64,000 nucleotides of DNA from Persicaria tinctoria. Taxonomy: Eukaryota; Streptophyta; Magnoliopsida; Caryophyllales; Polygonaceae. The stretch is taken from contig JBANSL010000007.1 of the NCBI GenBank assembly GCA_037127255.1, forward strand, positions 68,102,038 through 68,166,037, written 5' to 3'. The notes beneath the pieces are model-generated. The model saw only the letters and a list, made by a program, of their open reading frames with translations, had not been told where the DNA came from and did no database searches. The first letter of the stretch is position 1. Each line of letters begins with the position of its first letter. Below, piece after piece: positions 1-10,688 of the stretch. The translations under genes were made by a program, and so were the position numbers.

Positions 1-317
1 GAAGCGGCCGGATTTGCGGCAATGGAGGCGGGAGAAGCCGCGACGCCGGGGCTACCGGCGGAAGGGGAGGCGGAAGGAGAGGAAGAGGGAGGAGCTGGAG
101 GAGATGAGGTTGGAGACGAGGAAGGCGGAGTGCTGGTGGAGGGAGAGGCGGCAGGAGGCGAGGTAGTGGTAGGAGGCGCGGCGACTGAGGTCGGCGGCGA
201 CGCGGTCGGCGATTTCTTCGGGGAGGCGGCGGGAGAGGCGGTGGGAGACTGAGCGAGTGAGGAGACCGCGAGGAAGGCGATCACCGCGGCGAAGAGCATC
301 GCTCTCATGGCTGCCAT
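1..317 (-). CDS. Classical arabinogalactan protein, 5' part (runs off the window)
   Basis: Reading leftward from an ATG at 317, the frame stays open to the window edge, about 105 residues with no stop. The N-terminus (MAAMRAMLFAAVIAFLAVSS) is a hydrophobic signal peptide with likely cleavage after SSLA, leaving a mature start at QSPTASP. The rest is almost entirely Pro, Ala, Ser and Thr in SP, AP and TP dipeptides, with one short basic patch (KK). This is the standard backbone of classical arabinogalactan proteins, which are hydroxylated at Pro, heavily glycosylated, and exported to the cell wall or plasma membrane. Such proteins usually end with a GPI-anchor signal; that part lies outside the window. 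No fasciclin domain is seen in the visible part. The open ORF on the opposite strand over the same bases is its GC-rich mirror. Confidence 0.85.
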   Translation of the reverse strand, partial: MAAMRAMLFAAVIAFLAVSSLAQSPTASPAASPKKSPTASPPTSVAAPPTTTSPPAASPSTSTPPSSSPTSSPPAPPSSSPSASPSAGSPGVAASPASIAANPAA

Positions 318-411
318 TGTAGAGTCGGAGAGAGAGATCGGAGATCCGGAGGTGCAGCTAGAGAGGGAGAGAGCGATGGGGGAGAGGGAGAGAGAAAATG
401 GGGGTTGGGAG

Positions 412-419
412 AATATATA
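412..419 (-). promoter_or_regulatory. Probable TATA box of the arabinogalactan protein gene
   Basis: The minus strand reads TATATATTC about 95 bases upstream of the ATG at 317. Between them lies a CT-rich leader (GA-rich on the plus strand, roughly 330-395), a common plant core-promoter and 5' UTR composition. The position is inferred from sequence alone. Confidence 0.55.
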
Positions 420-420
420 C

Positions 421-1081
421 AGAGGGTTTTGGGAGGCTCGAAATTATTTTATGGAAATTTTTATTTATTTATTTAAAAAGTAGGGGAAATTAAAAGCAGT
501 TAATAGTTGTCGTTTGGAGTCCGCTAATGATAAGGTGACAACTCAGGAAGGAAGAGCAAGAGGGAAGGTCCGTCCAAAATGACGCCGTTTTGGGGATTCT
601 TCAGTGCTACACCTGGTTTATAGGCAGCAGTGCAGCACCGTTCCCCGTTGATTCCACCGCATGACAGTACTGACGCCAGATTATACTCATCGGACGGCTG
701 AGATCCATAGTAGGACAACTGTAGGATGGTTATCTACCCGTTTATGTATTTTACCTTTTTGTTTAATCAAATATTGTTCTCCGTCGTCTGTAATGGTTGG
801 AGTAGTTCATCGTAGTTCGTTTTTGTTGTAAAGTTACTTCTACTTGTTTCATAGCGTCGTTTTCTATTCTTATTGTATGTTTACACGGTTTTCGCCTACC
901 GATTCATCGACCTCTCGAGAATCGGACTTGCCTGATCTCGAAAGGAATGAGATATGATGGGTTCCCTAGTAAGGAAACCTTAAAAACTCAAGAAAGAAAT
1001 AATGATGGGGGACATGAGTTAGAGGATAGGAAAGAGAATGAGAGGGATTTAGGGTAAGTGGTGAGGCTATTTTTAATTTTA
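421..1081. other. Intergenic DNA, no gene seen
   Basis: This is the upstream flank of the arabinogalactan protein gene. The only open frame is a short 64-codon minus-strand one at 524-718 with no recognisable product. Distal promoter elements may lie here, but none can be named from sequence alone. Confidence 0.5.
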
Positions 1082-1321
1082 TACTTTCTCCGTTAATTAA
1101 AATTTGATGTTGTACTATTCATGCACATTTTTTTATGTGCTAAAAACTATTAAAATATTTGCTTTTTTAATAAATATTTTTAATAATTTCATAGTTATTA
1201 CTATTAAGTATAAATTTATAAAAACAAATGTAAAAAATAGTTAATATTTTATATAGTTTTTATCATTCTAAAAAAGTGTACCTCAATAGTAAACGACGAG
1301 TTTTAATTAACCAATGGAGTA
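1082..1321. mobile_element. Stowaway-like MITE, about 240 bp
   Basis: It starts TACTTTCTCCGTTAATTAAAA and ends TTTTAATTAACCAATGGAGTA, inverted ends of the 'CTCCCTCCGTT' type found in plant Stowaway MITEs, with TA at both borders. The interior is AT-rich with partial self-complementarity and no coding potential. Copies in the later tandem units (from about 3547, 18423 and 21626) lack the first 20 or so bases of the left end, so only this copy has both ends. Confidence 0.65.
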
Positions 1322-1620
1322 TTATTTAGGTTATAATAAAAGGGCTTGTAGGGATGTAAGTAAAAAATTAAGTTGGGTTTCTTAAGGAGAGTGAAAAATA
1401 AAAATGAGAGTTAAGAAACCGAATTGGGTTTCATGATGTGAATGTTCTTAAGCTTTTGTATACTATCGTCGTTCCATGATGGATGAATTTTTAGACGTAA
1501 GTTTTTTTTTTATAGAAGAAACCACAAATACTTTAACTAGCTCAAGTCATCAGTTAACAATTTCACAACTACCTCGAGAAAACAAGATTGAAACTCTATT
1601 ACATAATCTGTCGTTGGCCT

Positions 1621-1791
1621 TATGCAGCGGAAGCACTCGAATTCAGGAAATCAAGAACAGAGAAAATGGGAAAATGGAAGAAGAAAACACATTGCATTAG
1701 TTGTTCGGTTGGTTACAAGGTGAGGCTTTTATACACAGATTTGCAACAACCACTATCATTTAAGTCGTACACGTGGCACTTGATGATCACC
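1621..1791 (-). repeat. Truncated Copia-A LTR in unit 1
   Basis: Begins TATGCAGCGGAAGCACTCGA, matching the Copia-A LTR end at 22143. It is cut after GATGATCACC, so about 50 of the usual 220 bp are missing. The preceding bases GGCCT are the same target-site bases seen at every other copy, which indicates duplication rather than independent insertion. Confidence 0.8.
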
Positions 1792-1800
1792 TCTCTACAA

Positions 1801-2080
1801 GGGGAAAAGTAGCAGGTTTGCAGTCACCAAGATTGGTGTCTTTTAAGATATCAATGATATACTTGGGTTGATTAAGTGTGGTTCCAATGGTAGATCGAGC
1901 CACCTCAATGCCTAGAAAGAATCTGACCATTCCCAGATCCTTGATAGTAAAAGCTTGATGCAACTGAGCCTTTGTATGTGTGATGAACGAGACATCAGAC
2001 CCAGTTATTAGTAAGTCATCGACATAAACTACTGCAATAGTCTGTAAACCAGTAGTCTCTCGAACAAACAATGAATCCTC
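1801..2080 (-). pseudogene. Copia-A reverse transcriptase fragment
   Basis: The minus strand encodes a piece of Ty1/Copia reverse transcriptase, including the catalytic VVYVDDLLITG block and the downstream FFLGIEV segment. It is cut on both sides: upstream by the tandem-unit junction at 2080/2081, downstream by the deletion that removed RNase H. It cannot be functional. Confidence 0.85.
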
Positions 2081-2866
2081 ATTAAATTTTAAAAATTATA
2101 AATAGATAGATTGTTGATATTGTTTTAAATATTTAATAAATTATATATTGTCAAATAATTTTTTTTTAAGTTAATTTTAGACACATAATTTTTTTTGGGT
2201 CTTTTCTTAGATAGATGGTTCGTATTATTTCGAAATATTTGATAAATGTCTAAAAATTGTTTAAAAAAAAATATATTGTTGATATTACTTCATAAATTTA
2301 TAACATTAATTTTCTTATAATATAGATTAATGATATCTTTTCAACAAATCTAAACTGCATACATATGCGCAACACAAAGGAGCAAACACAATATTTACAT
2401 GACCAATAGCAAATAAACACATCGAATGTCCGAATTCACACTCGACAAAGAGTTTCCATAGAACCCTAAAAAATGTTTTTTTTAAAGCTCCAATCTTGGA
2501 ATCCCATAAGGTTTGGAGAAAATGTTAAATTAACAAAAAGACACAAAAAAAGAACCACCTTTCTAACCCACAATCCTAACCTAGCAATATCTTCTAAATG
2601 ACTTGTAAATGAACAAGTAGAACTATGAAATTCACTGTAAATCAGAAGGAAAATGTACTTCAATGGAGGTGTGAAGTTTGGAAAAGAAGAAAATCTGTAT
2701 TCAGTTGAAAGTCTCTATATATTTTCTCAACAAGCTAACACCTCTCTACAAGAATAACTCCAATCCAAGAGGCAATGTGAAAAAACGAACCTCAAGGACA
2801 AGAATTGGAAGAGCCGACGCCGGTGGAGATGCCGAGAGCTGCCGGCCGGCGACGATGGCAGTGTCG

Positions 2867-2870
<4 letters not shown>

Positions 2871-2923
<53 letters not shown>

Positions 2924-2926
2924 GAG
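2871..2926. repeat. (AG)n microsatellite, unit 2
   Basis: An AG run of 56 bases interrupted by one C at 2911. The Arg-Glu and Ser-Leu repeat ORFs across it on both strands are artefacts of the dinucleotide repeat. Confidence 0.95.
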
Positions 2927-4067
2927 ACCGGAGTTCACTCACCTATGGAGCTGGTGAGAAGTGCCGGATCGGAAGAGTTATCCTAAAGTATTTTTGAACC
3001 AAACCCTAAATAGAAAAATTATATAGGAAATGTCAACAATTATAATTCATATCTTTTCTAATTGACTGGAATCTCCATCTAGTGCCCTATTTTGGACAAA
3101 TAGACAAATCGATGGTCTACAAAGGTGACCATTAATTTTTCACATAAATCAATTTAACCAAGGTTTTTTTAGGAAGAGATAAAAAAGTTTAAACAAAAGC
3201 TAGCTAACATTAATTAATATATTAATGTGGGTAGAAATTTCATTATATTAATTGCAATCTTTCTATATGGTAAAATAAGATTTTTGTTGTCATAAATGAG
3301 GTTGAATACATGAAAAATATTGAATAATTAAAAAAAAAAAAACTAATCATCACGAGTAAAAATCAACACTTGAGTAAAAACAATCTTTATAAGAAATTAA
3401 AAAGTCTAATATAATCTTTATAAGATGTTAAAAAGTCTAATAGCATAACATTATTTAATCAATTATTTGAGTAATATTTTGAAAGTAGAAAACCAATTAT
3501 AAGTTAATTTTAGACACATAATTTTAACATTATTTAATCAATTATTTGATGTTGTACTATTAATGCACGCTTTTTTAGGTGCTAAAAACTATTAAAATAT
3601 TTACTTTTTTAATAAATATTTTTAATAATTTCATAGTTATTACTATTAAGTATAAATTTATAAAAACAAATGTAAAATATAGTTAATATTTTATATAGTT
3701 TTTATCGTTCTAAAAACGTGTACCTGAATAGTAAACGACGAGTTTTAATTAACCAATGGAGTATTATTTAGTTTATAATAAAAGGGCTTGTAGGCCGGGA
3801 TGTAAGTAAAAAATTAAGTTGGGTTTCTTAAGGAGAGTAAAAAATAAAAATGAGAGTTAAGAAACCGAATTGGGTTTCATGGATGTGAATGCTCTTAAGC
3901 TTTTGTATACTATCGTCGTTCCATGATGGATGAATTTTTAGACGTAAGTTTTTTTTTTATAGAAGAAACCACAAAAACTTTAACTAACTCAAGTCATCAG
4001 TTAACAATTTCACAACTACCTCGAGAAAACAAGATTGAAACTCTATTACATAATCTGTCATTGGCCT

Positions 4068-4287
4068 TATGCAGTGGAAGCACTCGAATTCAGGAAATCA
4101 AGAACAGAGAAAATGGGAAAATGAAAGAAGAAAACACATTGCATTAGTTGTTCAGTTGGTTACAAGGTGAGGCTTTTATACACAGATTTGCAACAGCCAC
4201 TATCATCTAAGCCGTACACGTGGCACTTGATGATCACCTTGTGAGCTCCTAAGGAGCAGCAGCTGAGCTCAGGTAAGCTAGCTCATA
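4068..4287 (-). repeat. Copia-A LTR in unit 2 (220 bp)
   Basis: A full 220-bp copy with TATG and CATA ends, preceded by GGCCT. A C-rich run just after it (4288-4299, G-rich on the minus strand) is the element's polypurine tract next to its 3' LTR. Confidence 0.85.
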
Positions 4288-4779
4288 CCCCCCCCCCCCT
4301 CAAGTTGGACTTGGAGGAGCTTCGATCAAGCCTAACTTGAGGGACAAAGTCCGATGCTGAGCTTCACCTAGTGGCTTGGTGAGTATGCTGTGCGGCCTTG
4401 TTGTTACAGAAAATGGTGACAGGCATCTGAACATGAATGGATAAGTCCTTGAAAACACCAATGAGCCAAACAATTTCATTAGTTGTAGTAGACATACACT
4501 GATACTCTGATTCTGCACTTGATTTGGAAACTGTTTTTTGCTTTTTTGTTTTCCATGAGATAAGAGATTGACACATGAACACACAATATCCAGAGAGAGA
4601 TCGAGCAGTAAATTGACAGGCACCCCAGTCGACATCACTGAATGCAGTCAGATCCAGAGAACTGGTGGATAGAAAAATAACCCCAATTGACTGTGTGCTT
4701 GAGATACCGAACAACATGCATTGCAGCTTGCATATGAGGTTGGCGAGGAGAAATGAGGAACCGACTTAAGTGCTGCACT
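4288..4779 (-). pseudogene. Copia-A RNase H fragment
   Basis: Minus-strand frames encode the Copia RNase H region, including AFSDVDWGAC, SWKTKKQKTVSKSSAESEYQ and FCNNKAAQH, with the usual acidic positions (D of FSD, E of AESEY, the NNKA turn). The C-terminal part is shifted by small indels near 4380. The other end is broken at 4779 by the Ty3 block. Confidence 0.8.
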
Positions 4780-4861
4780 TGATGTCTCCAAAGTAGCCAT
4801 GTCTTTATGCATATTTTAGTTCCATATTCTTTACATTTTGCATATTTCGGGTTGGGAATAT

Positions 4862-6415
4862 GTCGGATTTATGTAGTATATGCTTGTTTGTTAGAAATGG
4901 AGATCTACATAAGTTTCTGTTTAATCTCGCAGGATATGGAACCATTTCGGAAGAAAACCGAGAAGCAGAACCGGAGCACAAGGCTACTCGAGATCGACAA
5001 GACCTCGGAGACAACCCGGAGTCGAGGAGAGCATGCCGAGGAGAGATCGACCAACCATGCTCGAACATCCTTACTCGATGTCGACAAGAGGTACTCGAGG
5101 TCGACAAAGCCGAGGAGCCATGACCGAGCACATCGAGAAGACTTGCCCGACCAGCCAAGCCAGACCTAATCAACGAGCCTCTCTACTCGATGTCGACAAG
5201 GGGTCCTCGAGATCGACGACGCCCAGGAGCCATGTCCGAGCCTGTCGAGCACCAGCAACCCGAGCCGCCGAGCCAACCAGTCGACCAACAATTCTACTCG
5301 ATCTCGGCTAGCCTTACTCGAGATCGAGGAGGACTACAGAAGCCGCGTAACGCGTTTTGATCTATCCTACTCGGATTGGGATTCCTTGGAGCAGAAGGTT
5401 GCCGATTCTATCCGATTTTATCAAGATACATCAAGAAGAGAGAGATCTATCCACTTGAAGACACTTTAGATATATTTCCCTTATTTAGATTTAATTATGT
5501 TGTTGCTTTTATTTATCATTAAGCCTTTTAGATATAGTTTTAGATAGAGATAGATATTTCTATCCTTGAATAGCAAGGTTTAGAGGCCTATAAATAAAGC
5601 CCATGGGGCTGATTTCTAAGCATTCAATTTGAGAGAGAAGTAAGTAGGAGAAGTAGAGAGAGAGTGAGCGGCCGATTGGAGTTGTGAAGCGAGAGCAGAA
5701 TTGGCTTCAAGCAGTTGTAAACTTTGGTTTATTTTAATGGAGATCCATGTTAACAACTTGGATTGTAAACATAAAATCAGTAGAGACAATTAGGGTTTCT
5801 TGAAAGAGTTGTCTAATTGTTGGAAAAGGCGAAAGCTTGTCCTTTGATGCAATTTACATGATTATCTGTTTTATCTCTGCCTTATGCATGCTTGGTTATT
5901 GTTGTTGCAAACCCCAATCTTGGAAGCCTTTTACATTAAGTTTAGTTCGAAATCCCAAAGCAATTGTTTTTACTTTCTTTCGTTTCGTTTTAGTTTCTGT
6001 CTCCTCGATATCGAATAGCACTCGTCGATATCGAGTACTGATTCTCGATCTAGCATCGTTGTAGCTTCTGTGTGCAAGTACTCGACAAAGCTCAACTCGA
6101 AGTCGACAAGGGCCCTACTCGATATCGAGTACCCTCTGGTCGATATCGACTACACCGTGTGCTTGCTGTTGCGCTCTACCCGACTGGTCTGATCTTTTGT
6201 CGACTAACCCTAGTCGAGATCGAGGACATCTGTTGTCGACTTCTGACCGTGAGACTTCACCACTGCCTAGGATCCGCTGACACACTTCCTCGTGGATCGA
6301 TCCTGACTTCCTGCTGCTACATCAGGAGGAGGTCTTGTAATTATTTGCAAGGGACGGAATCTGGTTTGCTATGATTTATTTATATTTTATTTGCATACTC
6401 GATTTCCTCCTATCA
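4862..6415 (+). repeat. LTR-like region 1 of the Ty3 block
   Basis: Matches 10689-12420 almost base for base from TATGTAGTATATGC onward and ends just before the primer site with CCTCCTATCA. The true 5' end of the LTR is not pinned: the first 80 bases (4780-4861) do not match the second copy. Compared with copy 2 it lacks about 170 bp near 5739, lost between two short TAATG repeats. A plant-like TATA (CTATAAATAAAG) is at about 5588. At least a dozen TCGA-N2-TCGA motifs are present. Confidence 0.7.
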
Positions 6416-6421
6416 ACAAAT

Positions 6422-6439
6422 TGGCGTCGTTGCCGAGGA
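6422..6439 (+). other. Primer-binding site, tRNA-Asp type
   Basis: TGGCGTCGTTGCCGAGGA lies a few bases after the LTR end. It matches the complement of the plant tRNA-Asp 3' end (TGGCGCCGTTGCCGGGGA) with two substitutions, so it is slightly decayed. Confidence 0.75.
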
Positions 6440-6501
6440 AGCTATCATTCGCGCCTTAGGTAGTTGAATCTCACATCTACTTTGAGTTACTTTTCAGGTG
6501 T

Positions 6502-7992
6502 ATGCGTCGTTCTGGTCTACCACCTGAGTTTGACAGCTTAGACGAACCGGAGCGTTTCCTACACATCCACTCTAAACTCAAAAGGATCATGGCGGCCGCT
6601 GAAATGCAAGATCAGCTGATTGCAAGGCTTACAAGGGAACTAGCCACCAAAGATGCTGCTATCGCCGCTGAGAAAGAAGCAAGGGAGCAAGCAGAAGCTG
6701 AGCTTGCCCAATATCCAACTACAGCAGAGGATTATATGCATCCAACTCTCGTCGTGCCTGAATCGGCGATTCTAATCCCTGATAACTCTTTTGAAATTCG
6801 CACTCAGTTTCTTATAGAGCTTAAGAATAATGCTTTTTATGGCAAATTTAATGAGTGTCCTCTTGAACATATTACCAATTTTTCTGACATGTGCCGTACT
6901 CTTGCTGAAGGTACAACTCTGGAATATGTCAAGATGAAAGCTTTCCGCTGGTCTCTCGCTGGGCCTGCACTGAAATGGCTTGAAGGGCTGAAACCAAGAT
7001 CACTCGCGACATGGGCCCAAGTAGAGCAAGAGTTTCTGAATAAGTTCTTCCCACCCGCCAAAACAGCACTTCTCTGCCAGAAAATCACCGCCTTCAAACA
7101 GAAGCAAGGGGAACCGCTGCCAAAGGCATGGGAACGCTACAAAGAACTGCTGCGATCTTGCCCTACTCATGGACATCCACCCTACGTCATTCAAGAGATC
7201 TTCTTCAACTCTCTTGATCAAGTCACTAAGGACAGAATCAACTATTATACTCGCTATGAGTATCTGACGATTCCGCCAATTGACGCCTGGGGTGTGCTGG
7301 ACAAGCTCACCAATTATGACAACAAATATGGGTCTACTGCAAACTATGAGGAGAACTCCTATGCCAGGCCAGCACCATCTATGCCACTCTATGAGCCAGC
7401 AAAGGAGATCGACCCAGATGTCAGAGAGCAATTCTACATAGACCAGAATCGCAAGCTCCTCAAGCAAGTCAAATATCCGTCTGTCAATCAGCCTTGCATC
7501 GAATGCGGGTCACAGAGGCACACCACTACTGAATGCCCACACACAGAGCAAGTCAGGATGGCAGAAACACATGAAGAGGTAGCTTACGCTGGGGGTCCAA
7601 ATCGATGCATGGGAGATCAAAGGTTCTATCAACCACAGTGGAACCAAGGTCCTCCTAGGAATCCCTCACCCTACAGAGCTCCAGGACATCCAAAAAGGGA
7701 TCAAAAGAAAGATGATCTGCAGCTGATCCTTGAGGAGATGCGTCAGAATCAGGGCACCATCAATAACCAGTTCCAGAACATCACTACAAAATTTGGGGAA
7801 CTGGATATCTGGAAAAGAGGAATAGAGACCCAGATGGGTCAAATCGCTGCACAGATCCCACGACCGTCCGGACAGCTCCCAGGCAAACAGAACCAAATCC
7901 TAAGGGGAAGACCAGACACGTCGCAGCTATCAAACTCAGGAGTGGGCATCAATTACACGAGCCAGAGGTCGGGAAACAGCAAAGCAAGGTAG
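6502..7992 (+). CDS. Ty3-type Gag polyprotein, copy 1 (496 aa)
   Basis: Uninterrupted frame from ATG at 6502. After a coiled-coil-like, Ala/Glu-rich N-terminus (about residues 25-75), residues about 105-260 fit the retrotransposon gag (capsid) domain, with the LKWLEGL and FFPPAK blocks and a WERYKELLRSCPTHG motif. A zinc-knuckle-like Cys/His cluster (CIECGSQRHTTTECP, CX2CX4HX4C-like with H in the spacer) is near residue 332. The C-terminus is Gln-rich. Gag packages element RNA into virus-like particles. The protease frame lies in the -1 frame downstream and is separated by a stop (TAG at 7995-7997), so a simple frameshift fusion is not possible in this copy. Confidence 0.85.
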   Translation: MRRSGLPPEFDSLDEPERFLHIHSKLKRIMAAAEMQDQLIARLTRELATKDAAIAAEKEAREQAEAELAQYPTTAEDYMHPTLVVPESAILIPDNSFEIRTQFLIELKNNAFYGKFNECPLEHITNFSDMCRTLAEGTTLEYVKMKAFRWSLAGPALKWLEGLKPRSLATWAQVEQEFLNKFFPPAKTALLCQKITAFKQKQGEPLPKAWERYKELLRSCPTHGHPPYVIQEIFFNSLDQVTKDRINYYTRYEYLTIPPIDAWGVLDKLTNYDNKYGSTANYEENSYARPAPSMPLYEPAKEIDPDVREQFYIDQNRKLLKQVKYPSVNQPCIECGSQRHTTTECPHTEQVRMAETHEEVAYAGGPNRCMGDQRFYQPQWNQGPPRNPSPYRAPGHPKRDQKKDDLQLILEEMRQNQGTINNQFQNITTKFGELDIWKRGIETQMGQIAAQIPRPSGQLPGKQNQILRGRPDTSQLSNSGVGINYTSQRSGNSKAR

Positions 7993-7997
7993 AGTAG

Positions 7998-9371
7998 CAA
8001 CTCGAGACAGAGCAAAGCCTACTCGATCTCGAGGAGACCGTACTCGGCCTCGACAAGACCCTACTCGACACAGACCAGAAGCTGAGCTCGGACTCCGCTG
8101 CGCAAACCAGCAACTCCAGGTCGACCACCCAACTCGATGTCGAGGAGCCCGTGGTCGAGATCGAGGAGCAGCATCTGGCCGACGTCGACGACTCTACAAC
8201 ACCTCCGACAGCTGATCTAGCTCCGAAACAGAAAAAGCCACTGCCTTTCCCTTCAAAAGCACAGAAAGATCCTACTGCAGGTAGGTTTATCAGATTTGTT
8301 AATATGCTGCAAGAACTGAATGTTTCTATCCCTTTTACAGAAGCCCTGCAAGAGATGCCTGGATATGTCAAATTTCTAAAGGAAATCCTGAGCAAGAAGC
8401 GATCCATCTCAGAAATCGCAGGCGAATGCAAAGTACTCCACTTCCCTGAAAAGAGACCTAACCCTGGTAAGTTTTCTGTTACTGTGGGTTTTGGACAATA
8501 TAAATATGAGTCTCTGTGTGATTTAGGAGCAAGTGTGAGCATCATGCCTCTATCAATATGGCGGAAGGTCAAAATAGGATGCATAGAACATGTGGATGCC
8601 AAGCTATACATGGCAAACAATACAGTAGTCATCCCTACAGGTATAGTTGAGAGCGTCCCTGCCCAGGTTGGTAAATTCTTTGTTCCAGCAGATTTCCTTA
8701 TCATTGACTGTGCTGAAGATCCTACTAGCCCTATTATTCTTGGTAGACCATTCTTAGCTACTGCAGATGCCAGAATTAGTGTTAAGAATCACTCGCTCAC
8801 CTTCACCATAGGCGATGAGGTTTTGGATTTCTCTTTTGGCCCTGCAAAAGAGGAAATTTCCTGGCTGGAGGTGAAAAGCATCAGCAACCGCGGGACCAAG
8901 CAAACAACGGAGGGAAGCGGCAGCACTGTCCTCGAGGTCGACAAGAGCTGCTCGATCTCGACAAGGGTACTACTCGATCTCGACCAAAACTTGTCGATGT
9001 CGACTTCCACTGATGAGCCACTGACTTGCCCAGAGCCTAAGTACGGGGTCCCTGTACTCGAGGTCGACCAGCTGTACTCGATCTCGACTAGCCCCGAACC
9101 CAAAGACTTTTGTTTTGGGTCCGAAAAGGTAAGTTCAGGTATGAATTCTACTCCCCCTCAGTCCATAAAGAAAATTATCAATGATTTAAGGGGAGATAAG
9201 ACACCGTGGAGAAAGAATCTGCGAAAACTAAGAGCTAGAATGAAGAATAAGAAAGAGAAGGGAGACCCTACAAGCAACCACTTGTCAGCTGAGCTGGCCT
9301 ACTACCATCAGGACCTAGATGATCCAGGAGAAGGGCCAAGCATGAGCGGGCCCCACAATAATGGTCCTTGA
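7998..9371 (+). CDS. Ty3-type aspartic protease region, copy 1, with a repeat-motif tail
   Basis: The frame is open from just after a stop at 7995-7997; no ATG marks a start, and the first plausible codon is GTG at 8151. The retropepsin core has CDLGASVSIMPLSIWRKV (catalytic D in DLGAS) and a second hallmark, IILGRPFLATADARIS, near 8740. This is the fold of Athila/Tat-group proteases, which cut the Gag polyprotein. Before and after the core the protein carries runs derived from the TCGA-N2-TCGA DNA motif, giving repeated LEVDK/SISTR-like words around 8930-9090. The frame ends at 9371 without entering reverse transcriptase. Confidence 0.8.
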   Translation, partial: QLETEQSLLDLEETVLGLDKTLLDTDQKLSSDSAAQTSNSRSTTQLDVEEPVVEIEEQHLADVDDSTTPPTADLAPKQKKPLPFPSKAQKDPTAGRFIRFVNMLQELNVSIPFTEALQEMPGYVKFLKEILSKKRSISEIAGECKVLHFPEKRPNPGKFSVTVGFGQYKYESLCDLGASVSIMPLSIWRKVKIGCIEHVDAKLYMANNTVVIPTGIVESVPAQVGKFFVPADFLIIDCAEDPTSPIILGRPFLATADARISVKNHSLTFTIGDEVLDFSFGPAKEEISWLEVKSISNRGTKQTTEGSGSTVLEVDKSCSISTRVLLDLDQNLSMSTSTDEPLTCPEPKYGVPVLEVDQLYSISTSPEPKDFCFGSEKVSSGMNSTPPQSIKKIINDLRGDKTPWRKNLRKLRARMKNKKEKGDPTSNHLSAELAYYHQDLDDPGEGPSMSGPHNNGP

Positions 9372-10688
9372 GCGCAAACGGAGAAGTCGGCCTAGCGACT
9401 CTAAAATCTAGAGCATGTATATAGAACTTTATGAATTTTGGGACTTTTTGAACTTTTTTTTTTGTTTTTGGTTTTGGTTTTATGTCTTTTAGAATATTTC
9501 ATGTGGATAGTCTTGTTTCTTGTGCAATCTAACACTTTTAGGTCGGCAAGCATATAAGGATCGCAAAAAGTGGAATAAAGAAGTCCCTTAAAACAATCAG
9601 AATCGACGAAGGCCAAGTCGACGACAACAAGGAGGAGCAACCCAGACACTACTCGATATCGAGTAGGCCAACTCGATATCGACAAGCCACCAGAAGCTCC
9701 TCGACTTCAGAAAACCACTGGACGCAGAAAAGCTACTCGAGATCGAGTAACATGAACTCGAGATCGACAAGGATGTCTACTCGACCTGCACCAATTTGCC
9801 CTCCTCGATTTGTTATACTGTGAGTTCCTTCCTTTACTCTTGTTTTTATTTGATTTTATACAGTGGGGACACTGTAAATTTTAAGTATGGGGTGGGGGAA
9901 GGGCTCATTATCATTATTATATGTTTTAGTCTTGCTTTTGGTTTTACATGGTGAAATTTTAATTTTTATGTTATGCATTCATATTTAAATTTTATGCATT
10001 TTAGTCTTTTGTCATACTTTAGTCTTGATTTTTGCATAAGAAAAAAAAAAATGTCGAATAATAAAAAAAATATGCATGTTTAAATTTTTGCATTGTTTTA
10101 GTTTTATACCCTAACTTAGACGTCCTATGATGATAAATAATGACTGACTTGATCATATAAATCCTATGGCATGTTTGGAAGATTTAGCCTAAGTCCTCGA
10201 AATGGTTTTTATGTGGATTGTGAACTTGTGATGAAATCGAGCACATATGATCCGAAGCTAAAGGTTAAAATCCAACAAAAATTGTCCTAGTGAGAATTTT
10301 GGCCTTATAGGGAGAACATTAAAAATCCCTCTGCTTTCTTAAGTGTATTTACTCTTCTTATGCATCTCTAAATGTTGTGATAGTTATTCAAAGCCAATGC
10401 ATTTATATGTTTATGTTGATGAGAATTAAATGATGGAGGCACCTTTTAAGCCAATTTTATCCTCTCTTTACCTACCCTGCATTATCCCTGCTTGAAGCCA
10501 GAACATTACCCTGAGACTTTTAGTGTGAACTCCACAAAAATATCCTTAGCCAAATTGAGCCTGACCCCCATTTGGGAATTAAGACTTAGAGTTGGTTGGA
10601 ATGATAATTTGTGGAAAGAATGAGCTTATGTTGCAGTTCAAGAATTGCTGAAATTATTCAGATATGGGTTGGTTTTACATTTTTATCT
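9372..10688 (+). other. Non-coding 3' internal region of Ty3 copy 1
   Basis: No reverse transcriptase or integrase reading can be found in any frame. Four more TCGA-N2-TCGA motifs lie at about 9650-9770. A purine tract (GGGGTGGGGGAAGGG, 9889-9903) is the best polypurine-tract candidate, which would place the true LTR start near 9904 and make the LTR about 2.5 kb. This is uncertain, because LTR region 1 only matches from 10689 on. Confidence 0.5.

Larger units (their letters stand above)
1104..2080. repeat. Tandem unit 1 (truncated) of the Copia-A 3'-end array
   Basis: It holds the right part of the unit: MITE remainder, flank, truncated Copia-A LTR and an RT fragment. It ends at the junction shared by all units, where RT sequence (…AACAATGAAT) switches to ATTAAATTTT at 2081. 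An internal deletion runs from the LTR at 1791 to the RT at about 1801, with a short filler CTCTCTACAA at the junction. The same string occurs in unit DNA near 2744. Confidence 0.75.
2081..4779. repeat. Tandem unit 2, left part
   Basis: Starts ATTAAATTTT and continues through about 2.0 kb of flank (AT-rich DNA, a GA microsatellite, MITE remnant), then the Copia-A LTR and RNase H. It is interrupted at 4779/4780 by the Ty3 block and resumes at about 16445. The flank near 2650-3000 reads, on the minus strand, like a gene 5' region (AAACCCTAA-type sequence, a CT tract, short open stretch), but no product is recognisable. Confidence 0.8.

Noticed and set aside
22..252. Plus-strand Gly/Glu-rich ORF
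   Set aside because: Mirror of the minus-strand arabinogalactan protein frame, which has a signal peptide and typical composition.
2678..2986. ORFs with Arg-Glu or Ser-Leu repeats at the GA tracts (also 17455-17868, 20811-21068, 63491-63763)
   Set aside because: Produced by dinucleotide repeats. No conserved protein on either side, and lengths vary with the tract.
4780..4861. TGATGTCTCC as the start of the Ty3 LTR
   Set aside because: Begins with TG at the Copia-A break, but the 80 bases do not match the other LTR and no target duplication pairs with the right end.
4980..5330. CRISPR-like spaced repeats in the Ty3 LTR
   Set aside because: Short degenerate words with irregular spacing in plant retrotransposon DNA, with no cas genes.
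7000..7467. Minus-strand 155-codon ORF opposite gag (also 7949-8704, 13005-13472, 13953-14708)
   Set aside because: Opposite strand of gag and protease domains, with no recognisable motif.
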